64,000 bases of DNA, taken from DASSKK01 sp035690495. GTDB taxonomy: Bacteria; Actinomycetota; Actinomycetes; Propionibacteriales; Nocardioidaceae. The stretch covers positions 142,992-206,991 of the forward strand of contig DASSKK010000003.1 in assembly GCA_035690495.1 (NCBI GenBank). Direction: 5' to 3'. Position numbers and translations under genes: made by a program. This document shows, piece by piece, positions 35,521 through 43,438 of the stretch; within the stretch, counting starts at the first letter, position 1, and each line of letters starts with the position of its first letter. The notes beneath the pieces are model-generated. The model was not told the origin of the DNA and made no database searches. It worked only from the letters and a program-made list of their open reading frames with translations.

Positions 35521-37089
35521 CTATTTGGGGCGCTTCTTGGCGGTGGCCTTCTTCGCGGTGGCCCTCTTCGCGGTGGCCTTCTTCGCGGTGGCCTTCTTCG
35601 CCGGAGTCTTTCCGGGCGCCTTCTTGGTCGACGCCGGAACCAGGGCCAGCAGCTCGCCCATCGCCTCCTTCAGGTAGTCGATGAGGTTCCACACGTCGGG
35701 GACCATCTCCCGGCAGGCGATCAACCCGAAGTCGAGGTTCCCGTCGTAGGAGAACAGCGTGATGTTCAGCGCCCCCGTCATGTCGGTCACCGCCGAGACC
35801 GGATAGACGCCGAGCACGCGGGCGCCCCCGACGTACAACGGCAGCTGCGGACCCGGGACGTTGGAGACGAACAGGTTGAACAGCACGCCGGGCACCGTCG
35901 CCAGCTTGAACAGGGCGCGGGCGGCCAACCCGGAAAGCGCGGTGGGGATCAGCGCGGACAGGTCCTGGAGCAGCGAGGCGGGCACCGCCTCGAAGTGCCG
36001 CTTCGCATCGGCCATCGAGTCGCGCATGAAGTGCACGCGCTCCTCGGGGTCGGCGATGTGCGTGGGCAGCTCGGCGAGCATCACCGAGATCTCGTTGCCG
36101 TTGGCGCCCTTCTGGTCCTCGGTGCGCACCGAGACGGGTACGGCGACCACCAGCGGCTTCTCCGGGAGCGCGTCGTGGTCGAGCAGCCAGCGCCGCAGCG
36201 CGCCGGCCGTCAAGGTCATCACCACGTCGTTGACGGTCAGCGAGAAGTGGTTCTTGACGGCCTTCACGTCGGTCAGCGGCAGCGACCCGAAGGAGAACCG
36301 CCGGTGCGCGGTGATCGGGCCGTTCAGCGGGGTGCGCGGCGCGCGCAGGTCGCGAACGCGCAGGTCGGCGGCGCCGTCCTGACCGAGAGCGGTGCGCATC
36401 AGGGAGGCGGTCTCGCTGACCAGGTGCGCACCGGGGATGTTCGCCGCCCCCGGCAGCTGGTCGATGTAGCTCAGGGAGCGGGGCACGGTCTTGACCATCT
36501 CGAGGGGGTGCCGCCCGATCCCCTCCAGACCGCGCAGCAACAGGTCGGCCATGGACGGCAGCGGCCGCGGGACGAACGGGTCGTCCTCGGGCGTGACCTC
36601 CCTCGGCTCGACGGCGACGTCCATGATCGCCTCGAGGATCTCCGCTCCCGAGACCCCGTCGATCGCGGCGTGGTGGATCTTGGAGTAGAACGCCACCAGG
36701 CCGTCGGCGAGCCCGGTGATCACGTAGGCCTCCCACAGCGGCCGGGTGCGGTCCAGCTGCCGGGCGTGGATGCGGGCGACCTGCTCGCCGAGCTGCTGGC
36801 GGTCACCCGGCGCCGGCAGCGCCAGCTCGCGCAGATGGAACTCCAGGTCGAAGTGCGGGTCGTCCACCCAGTACGGCCGCCCGAGCCCGAGAGGCAGCTC
36901 CACGAGCCGTTGACGCAGCGGCGCGGCCAGGTGCAGCCGCGTCTCGAACACCGCACGCATCGTCTCCAGGTTCCACCGACCGCCGGGCGCGGTCGTGGGG
37001 TCGAGCAGGATCAGGCTGCCGACGTGCCCCACCGTCGTCGGCGACTCGACGTGCAGGAACTGGGCATCCAGGGAGGTCAGCTGGCGCAT
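35521..37089 (-). CDS. Wax ester synthase/diacylglycerol acyltransferase with basic C-terminal tail
   Basis: 522-residue WS/DGAT that acylates diacylglycerol or fatty alcohols from acyl-CoA. N-terminal LTSLDAQFLHVESP, catalytic HHAAIDG at residues 139-145, NDVVMTLTAGALRRWL and the structural VSNVPGPQLPLYVGG are all present. The last 35 or so residues are almost only Lys, Ala, Thr and Arg, encoded by a 15-bp repeat (35540-35599), like the tails of histone-like HupB or heparin-binding HBHA. Such a tail could bind DNA or anionic membranes. ATG 37089 is chosen; longer starts lack conservation. Confidence 0.93.
   Translation of the reverse strand: MRQLTSLDAQFLHVESPTTVGHVGSLILLDPTTAPGGRWNLETMRAVFETRLHLAAPLRQRLVELPLGLGRPYWVDDPHFDLEFHLRELALPAPGDRQQLGEQVARIHARQLDRTRPLWEAYVITGLADGLVAFYSKIHHAAIDGVSGAEILEAIMDVAVEPREVTPEDDPFVPRPLPSMADLLLRGLEGIGRHPLEMVKTVPRSLSYIDQLPGAANIPGAHLVSETASLMRTALGQDGAADLRVRDLRAPRTPLNGPITAHRRFSFGSLPLTDVKAVKNHFSLTVNDVVMTLTAGALRRWLLDHDALPEKPLVVAVPVSVRTEDQKGANGNEISVMLAELPTHIADPEERVHFMRDSMADAKRHFEAVPASLLQDLSALIPTALSGLAARALFKLATVPGVLFNLFVSNVPGPQLPLYVGGARVLGVYPVSAVTDMTGALNITLFSYDGNLDFGLIACREMVPDVWNLIDYLKEAMGELLALVPASTKKAPGKTPAKKATAKKATAKRATAKKATAKKRPK
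35540..35599. repeat. Four 15-bp tandem repeats coding the KKATA tail
   Basis: Four units of GCGGTGGCCTTCTTC, one with a single change, encode lysine-alanine-threonine repeats at the C-terminus of the WS/DGAT. Confidence 0.9.
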
Positions 37090-37134
37090 GCGGCCCAGTC
37101 TTGCACTGCGCGGGGCTGGAGGTGAGCGGCCCGT

Positions 37135-37219
37135 CCAGTGCGTGCCTGGCAAGGCGGAGGAGCGAAGGCGCACCGGGTTTGTGCGTCGAGAGACGACAAC
37201 GCCGCCAGGTGCGTGCTGG
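37135..37219 (-). repeat. Hairpin element B (copy 2 of 3)
   Basis: 16-nt arms 37135-37150 and 37204-37219 pair fully if G-U pairs are allowed. The core on the minus strand is the same GCGGCGTTGTCGTC as in element A, while the arm sequences differ. It begins 5 nt after the SCO-protein stop. Confidence 0.75.
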
Positions 37220-37224
37220 GGCGG

Positions 37225-38034
37225 TCAGGAGACGTCGGTGCCGGTGAGCCAGCCAATGACCTGCAGCGCCTGCGGGATCGTCCACGCCGTGCTCTTCGGA
37301 TGGTGCACGTTGCGCCGCCCGCCGGCGGTCATGAACGAGTACAGCTCGGAGGGCACGTCCTTCGCCGACGCCAGGTGCGGCAGACCGGTCAGCACGAACC
37401 GCTCGTGCTGGCGCCCGTCGAGGAAGAACACCGCGTCGGTGTGCTCGACGTCGTAGGTCACCGGCGCGCCCGTCCGCCAGTTCTTCGGGTACGGCGGCTC
37501 GCCCGGCACCTTCTTGCGGTAGACGCCCAGGTAGTCCCACAGCTCGCCGACGTCGTGGGCCGAGCCCGTCAGCGCGAGCCAGTTCGCCGGCGCCGGCGCG
37601 AACAGCTTGCGGTACGCCGCCATCTGCGGCACGGAGTCCCGGGCGGGGTCGACGGTGATGCTCAAGAACACCACCTTCCCCGATGCGCCGGCCGCCTTGA
37701 CCCGGCGTGCCGTCTCCACGATCGAGGTGGTGTCCAGCGGACAGCTCTCCTGGCACAGCGTCATGCCGTCGGAGATCACCACGACCTTTCCCGCGAAGTC
37801 GGACAGGTGCCGGACCTTGCCGGTGGAGTCGTGCAGCGGCAGAGACAGGATCCGTTGCGGCACCGTGCCGTCGAGGCGGGTGCCGACGTCATTGCCGGGA
37901 GCAGCCGGAGCGGCCGAGGACGCGCCGCAGGCCGCCGTGACGAGCCCCAGCAGCAGGCACAGCGCGGTCACGAGCACCGTCCGCACCGGGCGTGCGGACG
38001 GCACAGCACGACGTACCGTGGTCATGGGAGGCAC
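37225..38034 (-). CDS. SCO1/SenC-family copper/redox lipoprotein
   Basis: Thioredoxin-fold protein of 269 residues, likely delivering copper to the CuA site of cytochrome oxidase or acting as a thiol-redox factor. The lipobox LVTAACG ends a clear signal peptide. The copper-binding CxxxC is in LCQESCPLDT and the partner His in YDVEHTDAVFFLD. GTG 38034 is chosen because TAGTCT lies 6 nt upstream. It lies next to VKOR and DUF929 genes on the same strand. Confidence 0.9.
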   Translation of the reverse strand: MPPMTTVRRAVPSARPVRTVLVTALCLLLGLVTAACGASSAAPAAPGNDVGTRLDGTVPQRILSLPLHDSTGKVRHLSDFAGKVVVISDGMTLCQESCPLDTTSIVETARRVKAAGASGKVVFLSITVDPARDSVPQMAAYRKLFAPAPANWLALTGSAHDVGELWDYLGVYRKKVPGEPPYPKNWRTGAPVTYDVEHTDAVFFLDGRQHERFVLTGLPHLASAKDVPSELYSFMTAGGRRNVHHPKSTAWTIPQALQVIGWLTGTDVS

Positions 38035-38040
38035 TCCTCG

Positions 38041-38046
38041 AGACTA
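38041..38046 (-). promoter_or_regulatory. -10 box, leaderless SCO gene start
   Basis: TAGTCT, 6 nt, GTG 38034 on the minus strand. Confidence 0.5.
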
Positions 38047-38066
38047 TCCGGGCTCTCTCGCCGAGC

Positions 38067-38561
38067 TCAGCGCTCGGTGGTCGGCTCGGCGAACGCCGCG
38101 GCCAGCGCCACGACCACGAACAGCAGGAACGTGACCACGTGGACGCCGGTGCAGTACAGGCAGATCGCGTTGACCTGGTAGAGCTCGACCCACACCAGGT
38201 AGAGCACCGACAGCACGCCGACGACGACCGCGACCAGCCGCAGCGCACGCAGCTCCCGGCGACGCCACGCGGCGGGCAGGCACAGCAGCACCATCGCCAC
38301 GAAGTAGGCGAGCCCGAACAGTGCGACGGGGATCCCGACGATGTCGGCATAGCTGCTGGTGGTCACCTTCAGGCAGTTGACCGTGGCGCTCTCCGAGCAG
38401 GCCAGCGTCGACGAGGACGTGTAGTGCTCGAAGGTGAGGTACGCCGCGTCCAGCAGCCCTAGCACGCTGAGTACAAGCGAGCTGACGACCGCCCAGCCGG
38501 GCACGGCCGTCGCCATCGCGGCCGCTCCCCCGGCGTCCCGGGTGTCGCGAGTGCTGGTCAT
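38067..38561 (-). CDS. Vitamin K epoxide reductase family protein
   Basis: VKOR-like membrane protein (164 residues, four to five helices) that reoxidises periplasmic disulfide catalysts by passing electrons to quinone. The active-site CxxC is ICLYCTG, with the loop cysteines TLACSESATVNCLKV. Starts one nucleotide after the DUF929 stop, so the two form an operon, and together they make an oxidative folding pair. Confidence 0.9.
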   Translation of the reverse strand: MTSTRDTRDAGGAAAMATAVPGWAVVSSLVLSVLGLLDAAYLTFEHYTSSSTLACSESATVNCLKVTTSSYADIVGIPVALFGLAYFVAMVLLCLPAAWRRRELRALRLVAVVVGVLSVLYLVWVELYQVNAICLYCTGVHVVTFLLFVVVALAAAFAEPTTER

Positions 38562-38562
38562 C

Positions 38563-39459
38563 TCACTTCTTCTTGCCGAGCAGCGACGCGGCCTCGGTGA
38601 CCCCCTTGCCGGTGCACACGTTCGCCGGCTGGCCGTCGGTGATCTTGCAGATCGCGGCGGTGATCATGTTCGCGGCGCCGATGGCGTTCTGGGCGACCTT
38701 GCTGTTCGGGTCCGAGAGCGCCTTGGCGATCTGCTCGTGGGTCATCCCCTGCAGCACGATCGGGTCGTAGCTCGCGCCGCGAATGACGTACTTGCCGCCG
38801 ATGTCGATGAACGGGATCGACCCCTTGTTCTGTTCGGTGGTGTAGGGCGGAGCGTCGTACTTGGTGTAGAGCTTCATGTCCACCTCGGGCAGGGTGTCCA
38901 GCGGCTGCCCCTGCTCGCCCTCCTGCTCGTAGCCGGCGAACTCGATGTACTGGCTGGAGTACGACGCGCCGTGGTAGGACAGCGTGGCGGTGTTCGGCGC
39001 GTAGTCGTTGGCCGACGACGTCGCCGTGCCCAGGTGCTCGAACGTGCCGAAACGGCCCAGCGCCGCGGTCAGCGCCCAGCGCTCGGCGGCGCAGAACGGG
39101 CAGTAGTCCGCGCCGACGTACAGGATCTTCGGCTTGCCGTTGCCTGTCAGCGGCGGCGACTTGAGCTTCTGCGCACCCGATCCGGGCTTCAACGCGCCCT
39201 TGCCGACCTTGGCGAAGACGCTCGCGGGCACGCCGGTGACCGCGTTCGCCACCGCGGGCGAGGCGTCGCCGAGCTTCTCCTTCTTCGCGTTCGACTTGTT
39301 CAGGCTGTCGATCACCACGAAGGCGATCACGACCACGATGATCGCGACGATCGCGGTGATCGTGATGCTGATCCGGCGGGACCTGCGCGCCTGCTGCTCG
39401 CGGATGGCCGCGGCGCGCGCGGCCCTCTCGTTGGCCTTGGTGGCCTGGCGTTTCGCCAC
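38563..39459 (-). CDS. DUF929 thioredoxin-like membrane protein
   Basis: 298 residues: a basic, charged cytoplasmic N-terminus, one transmembrane helix (ISITITAIVAIIVVVIAFVV), and an exported thioredoxin-like domain with CPFC (VGADYCPFCAAERWAL). DUF929 proteins are found beside VKOR in actinobacteria and are taken to be its disulfide partner. GTG 39459 is preceded by CGGAGGAAACC, an excellent ribosome-binding site, in contrast to the leaderless neighbours. Confidence 0.87.
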   Translation of the reverse strand: MAKRQATKANERAARAAAIREQQARRSRRISITITAIVAIIVVVIAFVVIDSLNKSNAKKEKLGDASPAVANAVTGVPASVFAKVGKGALKPGSGAQKLKSPPLTGNGKPKILYVGADYCPFCAAERWALTAALGRFGTFEHLGTATSSANDYAPNTATLSYHGASYSSQYIEFAGYEQEGEQGQPLDTLPEVDMKLYTKYDAPPYTTEQNKGSIPFIDIGGKYVIRGASYDPIVLQGMTHEQIAKALSDPNSKVAQNAIGAANMITAAICKITDGQPANVCTGKGVTEAASLLGKKK

Positions 39460-39488
39460 GGTTTCCTCCGGTCGTACGCTCCGTCGTT

Positions 39489-40127
39489 TCAGCGGTTGCG
39501 CCAGCCGAGCATGTTCTTGGTCGTGCCGGGGGCCGGGCGGCGCTGCACGGATACGCTACCCATCAATGCCAAGCCCTTCACGCGAACCACCGGAGAATCG
39601 GCGTCCAGGTCCGGTTCCACGCGGGCGCGCTGCTCCTTGAACTCGCCCATCAGGCCGAACCCGTCGACGATGACCATGGTGCGGTCGTCGACGACGACCT
39701 TGGTCTCACCCATGATCGCGACGGCGTTGATCGTGGTCTCCTTGGCAGAGAAGTGGGCCTGTCGCAGGTCGAGCGTGATGCTGCCCATCATCGCGAACGC
39801 CGAGTGCGTCTCGCCGACCAGCCAGGGCCCCTGCCGCTTGGTCTCGGACATGATCGCCACCGAGTTGGGATGGCTGGCCCCGACCGGGAGAGTGGTCCGC
39901 GCCGGCCGGGGCTGGGCGGGGTGCTGCGGCACCTGTGCCGGCAGGTCCGCGGTGATCGGCACCAGGTCGCCGTACGTCTTCGCGGCGTAGGCCGCCTCCA
40001 GCCGCTCGTCGAGCTCGCCGAGCTCGAGCCGTCCCTCGCCGGCAGCCTCGCGCAGCGCCTCGGCCACCTTGTGGCGGTCCGCGTCGGAGATGCGCAGCTG
40101 CTGGGGGTCCTGCATGGGGACATTCAA
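39489..40127 (-). CDS. DUF1707 / LiaF-like envelope-response protein
   Basis: 212 residues. The N-terminal DUF1707 (RISDADRHKVAEALREAAGEGRLELGELDER) is followed by a beta-helical LiaF/DUF2154-type repeat region (SVAIMSETKRQG, SAFAMMGSITLDL, NAVAIMGETKVVV). Proteins of this shape are linked to cell-envelope stress sensing. The start may be TTG 40127 or ATG 40115. No signal peptide or membrane helix is visible. Monocistronic. Confidence 0.8.
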   Translation of the reverse strand: MNVPMQDPQQLRISDADRHKVAEALREAAGEGRLELGELDERLEAAYAAKTYGDLVPITADLPAQVPQHPAQPRPARTTLPVGASHPNSVAIMSETKRQGPWLVGETHSAFAMMGSITLDLRQAHFSAKETTINAVAIMGETKVVVDDRTMVIVDGFGLMGEFKEQRARVEPDLDADSPVVRVKGLALMGSVSVQRRPAPGTTKNMLGWRNR

Positions 40128-40153
40128 CCATCCGCGGGGACGTCATAGGCGAG

Positions 40154-40199
40154 GACGTCATAGGTTCTGTGCGCTATCGCGACCGCCTCGCATGACGTC
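40154..40199. repeat. 46-bp palindromic inverted repeat, left copy
   Basis: Begins GACGTCAT and ends ATGACGTC, itself a palindrome. The reverse complement of 41259-41304 matches it at about 36 of 46 positions. A partial copy of its first 11 bases lies immediately to the left (40138-40149). Together the copies bracket the DUF559 gene. Confidence 0.8.
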
Positions 40200-40217
40200 C
40201 CGTGGACAGGGGACGGG

Positions 40218-41177
40218 TCATGCGGTACGACGTGCCGGAATGTCGCAGCCGTTGGCCACCAGTCCCTGCTCGATCTGCGCGAAGAACTCGTCCGGGCAGA
40301 CGCGCAGACCGAGTAGCGGAAGCCGCAGCACGGTGTCGCCCTCGATCGCCAGGGAGTTCTGCCGGATGGCGTCGGGCACGATCAGCTGCGCCCAGGCATG
40401 CTGGATCCCGTCGACCTCGACCACCAGGCGCCACCGCTTCCACCGCAGGTCGAGGTAGTACTTGCCGGAGGCGGTACGGTGCACCACCTGCGTGTCCGGC
40501 TCGGGCAGCCCCCGTTCACGACAGCCACGCACCACATCGAGCTCGCCGAGCGAGCGGACCCCGCCGAGAAGGTCGACGAGCACACCGTGGATGAACGACC
40601 GGCGCTTGTCGCGACGCACACGCAGCATCTCCACGCCGAGGCGCTCGGGAGTGGTCAGCCCTTGCTGCACCACCATGGTGAGTGCCAGGGCGGCCTCGCG
40701 GTCCGATCGTGCCCACAGCGCGTGACGGATGGCCGCGACCTCGACCCGCGACCGTCGCAACGGACCCGGCGCGAGGTCGTCGGACGTCCAGCGTCTCGTC
40801 TGCCGGATGTCGATCCCCTTGACGCGCCACGCGGGTGCCCCACGAGGAACGGAGACCCGGATCCGGTCCACGCTGAAGTGCTCCAGCCCCGCCTCTAGCA
40901 GGGCGGAGCCGGCGTCGAGGTAGGCCCTTGGCCCAGCCTCGAACACGGCCGCGAAGTGTTCGGCCCGCGGCGTCAGTGGACCTCGGTGGGTGCACACGCT
41001 CTGCCTGCCCAGGCGCGCCCAGCGGTCCGCGCGGATGTTGGCGCGGACCTCGCACCTCGTGATGCCGGCGGCGTACAGCTGGCGTCGGGACACGACGCCT
41101 TCCTGGTCCGCGGCCAGCTGCTCTACGCGCGGTCGCCGCAACCGCCGCCGCCGGCTCGGCAGGTTGGTCTCGCTCAT
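40218..41177 (-). CDS. DUF559-domain protein with AbiEi-like winged-helix N-terminus
   Basis: 319 residues. The N-terminal winged helix (VEQLAADQEGVVSRRQLYAA) resembles type IV antitoxin AbiEi-type domains. The C-terminal LDLRWKRWRLVVEVDGIQH block is the DUF559 region related to very-short-patch (Vsr) and restriction-endonuclease folds. Genes of this type occur in many copies in actinobacteria, and their biology is unsettled. ATG 41177 lies 6 nt after CAGGCT. The gene is enclosed by a 46-bp inverted palindrome pair (40154-41304), which suggests a transposable or recently inserted unit. Confidence 0.75.
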   Translation of the reverse strand: MSETNLPSRRRRLRRPRVEQLAADQEGVVSRRQLYAAGITRCEVRANIRADRWARLGRQSVCTHRGPLTPRAEHFAAVFEAGPRAYLDAGSALLEAGLEHFSVDRIRVSVPRGAPAWRVKGIDIRQTRRWTSDDLAPGPLRRSRVEVAAIRHALWARSDREAALALTMVVQQGLTTPERLGVEMLRVRRDKRRSFIHGVLVDLLGGVRSLGELDVVRGCRERGLPEPDTQVVHRTASGKYYLDLRWKRWRLVVEVDGIQHAWAQLIVPDAIRQNSLAIEGDTVLRLPLLGLRVCPDEFFAQIEQGLVANGCDIPARRTA

Positions 41178-41183
41178 CCGCTC

Positions 41184-41189
41184 AGCCTG
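41184..41189 (-). promoter_or_regulatory. Possible -10 box of the DUF559 gene
   Basis: CAGGCT, 6 nt, ATG 41177 on the minus strand; it departs from TAnnnT at one base. Confidence 0.35.
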
Positions 41190-41229
41190 ACCCGCTCCCA
41201 GGGGCCCCCACCACCCCCACCTGAGGATC

Positions 41230-41238
41230 TGTGGATAA
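41230..41238 (+). other. Isolated DnaA-box-like sequence
   Basis: TGTGGATAA is the complement of the DnaA consensus TTATCCACA. It lies within CTGAG...CTCAG arms just upstream of the DUF559 gene. One copy does not make an origin. Confidence 0.3.
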
Positions 41239-41258
41239 CTCAGCCTGCCGCTCGGCGG

Positions 41259-41304
41259 GACGTCATACGGTGTGGTCGCTATAGGCCGCGGAACCTATGA
41301 CGTT
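41259..41304. repeat. 46-bp palindromic inverted repeat, right copy
   Basis: Inverted partner of 40154-40199. It ends only 7 bp before the next gene and spans that gene's region where a promoter would be expected. Confidence 0.8.
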
Positions 41305-41310
41305 GCAGGG

Positions 41311-42000
41311 GTGGTGGGAGTGGAGGTCGCCGAAGTCGCGCGCGCCGGGGCGATGGTGCTGCGGAACCGGATCGACGACGCGGGAGCTGAGGTCCTGGAG
41401 CTCCGGGTCAACGGGGTCTTCGTGATGGACACTGCGCAGACGGAGACCGAGGAGGCGCTCGCGCGGACCGCCCTGGGACTCGTCGACCGGCCCCGCCGGG
41501 TGCTGGTCGCCGGGCTCGGCCTGGGATTCACGATGCACGAGGTGCTGGCCGATCCGCGCGTAGAGCACGTGCGGGTGGTCGAGGTGGAGGACGCGCTGGT
41601 CGGCTGGATGCGCGACGGCACGATTCCGCACGGCCCGGGCTTTCTCGCCGACGACCGGCTGGAGGTGGTGGTGGCGGACGCCCGCCAGGCGATCGCGGAG
41701 AGTCGGTCCGCGACGTACGACCTGGTGCTGCTCGACGTAGACAACGGGCCGGGGTTCCTGGTCTACGAGTACAACGCTGCGCTCTACCAGGCCGGTTTCC
41801 TGCGTCAGGTGCGTGAGGTGCTGCGGCCGGGCGGGGCACTGGCGGTGTGGTCGAGCGCCGAGTCGGCAGAGCTGCAGAGGGCGCTGGGCGAGGTCTTCGG
41901 CGACGTCACGACCTGCCGGCTTCCGGTCACCCTGCAGGGCCGCGACGAGTCCTACTGGATCTACGCCTCCGGGAGGGCTGGAATAGCATCGAGGTCATGA
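41311..42000 (+). CDS. Spermidine-synthase-like methyltransferase-fold protein
   Basis: 229 residues. The Rossmann motif VLVAGLGLGFTMHEVL and the acidic VVEVEDALVGWM and VVVADARQAI segments fit the polyamine aminopropyltransferase fold, but the aminopropyl Asp pattern DLVLLDVDNGPG is only partly typical. Probably a member of the actinobacterial spermidine-synthase-like family. Start uncertain: GTG 41311, 41314 or 41320 are all plausible. A longer frame reaches into the inverted repeat at 41272 and is unlikely. The stop overlaps fumC by 4 bp. Confidence 0.7.
   Translation: MVGVEVAEVARAGAMVLRNRIDDAGAEVLELRVNGVFVMDTAQTETEEALARTALGLVDRPRRVLVAGLGLGFTMHEVLADPRVEHVRVVEVEDALVGWMRDGTIPHGPGFLADDRLEVVVADARQAIAESRSATYDLVLLDVDNGPGFLVYEYNAALYQAGFLRQVREVLRPGGALAVWSSAESAELQRALGEVFGDVTTCRLPVTLQGRDESYWIYASGRAGIASRS
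41984..41989 (+). promoter_or_regulatory. -10 box, possible independent fumC start
   Basis: TAGCAT, 7 nt, ATG 41997, lying inside the end of the upstream gene. Confidence 0.4.
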
Positions 42001-43379
42001 GCGACTTCCGGATCGAGCACGACTCCATGGGCGAGGTGAAGGTGCCTGCCGACGCGCTCTGGCGGGCCCAGACCCAGCGGGCGGTGGAGAACTTCCCGAT
42101 CAGCGGCACCCGCCTGGAGGCCGAGCACATTGCCGCGCTGGCACGGATCAAGTCCGCCGCCGCGCAGGTCAACGCCGAGCTCGGTGTCTTGGACGGGGGC
42201 CTGGCCAAGGCCGTCCACGAAGCCGCCGAGCAGATCGTCGCCGGGGAGCATCTCGACCAGTTCCCGATCGACGTGTTCCAGACCGGGTCAGGCACGTCGT
42301 CGAACATGAACATGAACGAGGTGATCGCCTCGCTGGCGGCTCGGGCGGGGGTCGAGGTGCACCCGAACGACCACGTGAACGCCAGCCAGTCCTCCAACGA
42401 CACCTTCCCCACCTCGATCCACGTCGCGGCAGCGGTAGCCGTCACCGAGCGGCTGCTGCCCGCGCTCGACGTACTCGCCACGTCGCTGGAGGCCAAGGCG
42501 GCCGAGTTCGCGGGCGTAGTGAAGTCCGGGCGCACCCACCTGATGGACGCGACCCCGGTGATGCTCGGCCAGGAGTTCGGCGGGTACGCCGCTGCCTGCC
42601 GGCTCGGCGTGGAGCGGCTGCGCAGCACACTGCCGAGGGTGTGCTCGCTTCCCCTGGGCGGCACCGCCGTGGGCACCGGCATCAACACTCCGGCCGGCTT
42701 CGCGGCCAAGGTGATCGCGCGTCTCGCCGAGCAGACCGGGCTGCCGTTCACCGAGGCCGCCGACCACTTCGAGGCGCAGGGCGGCCGGGACGCCCTGGTC
42801 GAGCTGTCCGGTCAGTTGCGCACGATCGCGGTGAGCCTGACCAAGATCTGCAACGACCTGCGCTGGATGGGCAGCGGGCCGACCGCGGGGCTGGGCGAGA
42901 TCAACCTGCCCGACCTGCAGCCCGGCTCGAGCATCATGCCCGGCAAGGTCAACCCGGTGCTGCCCGAGGCGACGGTGATGGTCGCCGCGCAGGTGATGGG
43001 CAACGACGCGGTCGTGGCGATCGCCGGCGCCTCCGGCAACTTCGAGCTGAACGTGATGATGCCGGTGCTGGCGCGCAACCTGCTGGAGTCGATCCGGCTG
43101 CTGTCGACCAGCAGCCGCACGCTCGCCGAGCGTTGCGTGGACGGGATCACCGCGAACACCGACCGGCTGCGCGAGTACGCCGAGTCCTCGCCCTCGGTGG
43201 TGACCCCGCTGAACCGGCACATCGGCTACGAGAACGCGGCCAAGGTCGCCAAGCGGGCTCTCGCCGAGGGCAGGACGATCCGCGAGACCGTCATCGAGAT
43301 GGGCTTCGTGAAGGACGGGGCCCTGACCGAGGAGCAGCTCGACGCGGCCCTCGACGTGGAGTCGATGACCCACCCGTAG
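41997..43379 (+). CDS. fumC: Class II fumarate hydratase
   Basis: TCA-cycle enzyme interconverting fumarate and malate without an iron-sulfur cluster. 460 residues with the superfamily signature GSSIMPGKVNP, QTGSGTSSNMNMNEV, HVNASQSSNDTFPT and the substrate-binding SGRTHLMDATPV. It may be translated from the upstream transcript (4-bp overlap) and also from its own leaderless start, since a TAGCAT box lies 7 nt before ATG 41997. The gene's last bases and stop are tandemly duplicated downstream. Confidence 0.96.
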   Translation: MSDFRIEHDSMGEVKVPADALWRAQTQRAVENFPISGTRLEAEHIAALARIKSAAAQVNAELGVLDGGLAKAVHEAAEQIVAGEHLDQFPIDVFQTGSGTSSNMNMNEVIASLAARAGVEVHPNDHVNASQSSNDTFPTSIHVAAAVAVTERLLPALDVLATSLEAKAAEFAGVVKSGRTHLMDATPVMLGQEFGGYAAACRLGVERLRSTLPRVCSLPLGGTAVGTGINTPAGFAAKVIARLAEQTGLPFTEAADHFEAQGGRDALVELSGQLRTIAVSLTKICNDLRWMGSGPTAGLGEINLPDLQPGSSIMPGKVNPVLPEATVMVAAQVMGNDAVVAIAGASGNFELNVMMPVLARNLLESIRLLSTSSRTLAERCVDGITANTDRLREYAESSPSVVTPLNRHIGYENAAKVAKRALAEGRTIRETVIEMGFVKDGALTEEQLDAALDVESMTHP

Positions 43380-43419
43380 TCCCCCGCCACCCCACCAGTA
43401 GTCCCCCGCCACCCCACCC
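43376..43419. repeat. 22-bp tandem duplication at the fumC end
   Basis: 43376-43397 and 43398-43419 differ only at the last base, and the first copy holds the fumC stop. The unit GTAGTCCCCCGCCACCCCAC resembles the 24-bp unit in shc (18938-18985). Confidence 0.8.
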
Positions 43420-43420
43420 T

Positions 43421-43438
43421 TGACCCTCTATGGGGTCA
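43421..43438. terminator. Hairpin between fumC and the transglycosylase-like gene
   Basis: TGACCC (43421-43426) pairs with GGGTCA (43433-43438) around TCTATG. It overlaps the stop of the minus-strand gene, so it could serve both convergent genes. Confidence 0.45.

Noticed and set aside
41230..41238. Replication origin
   Set aside because: Only one DnaA-box-like site, no cluster, no dnaA/dnaN nearby and no A+T-rich unwinding region.
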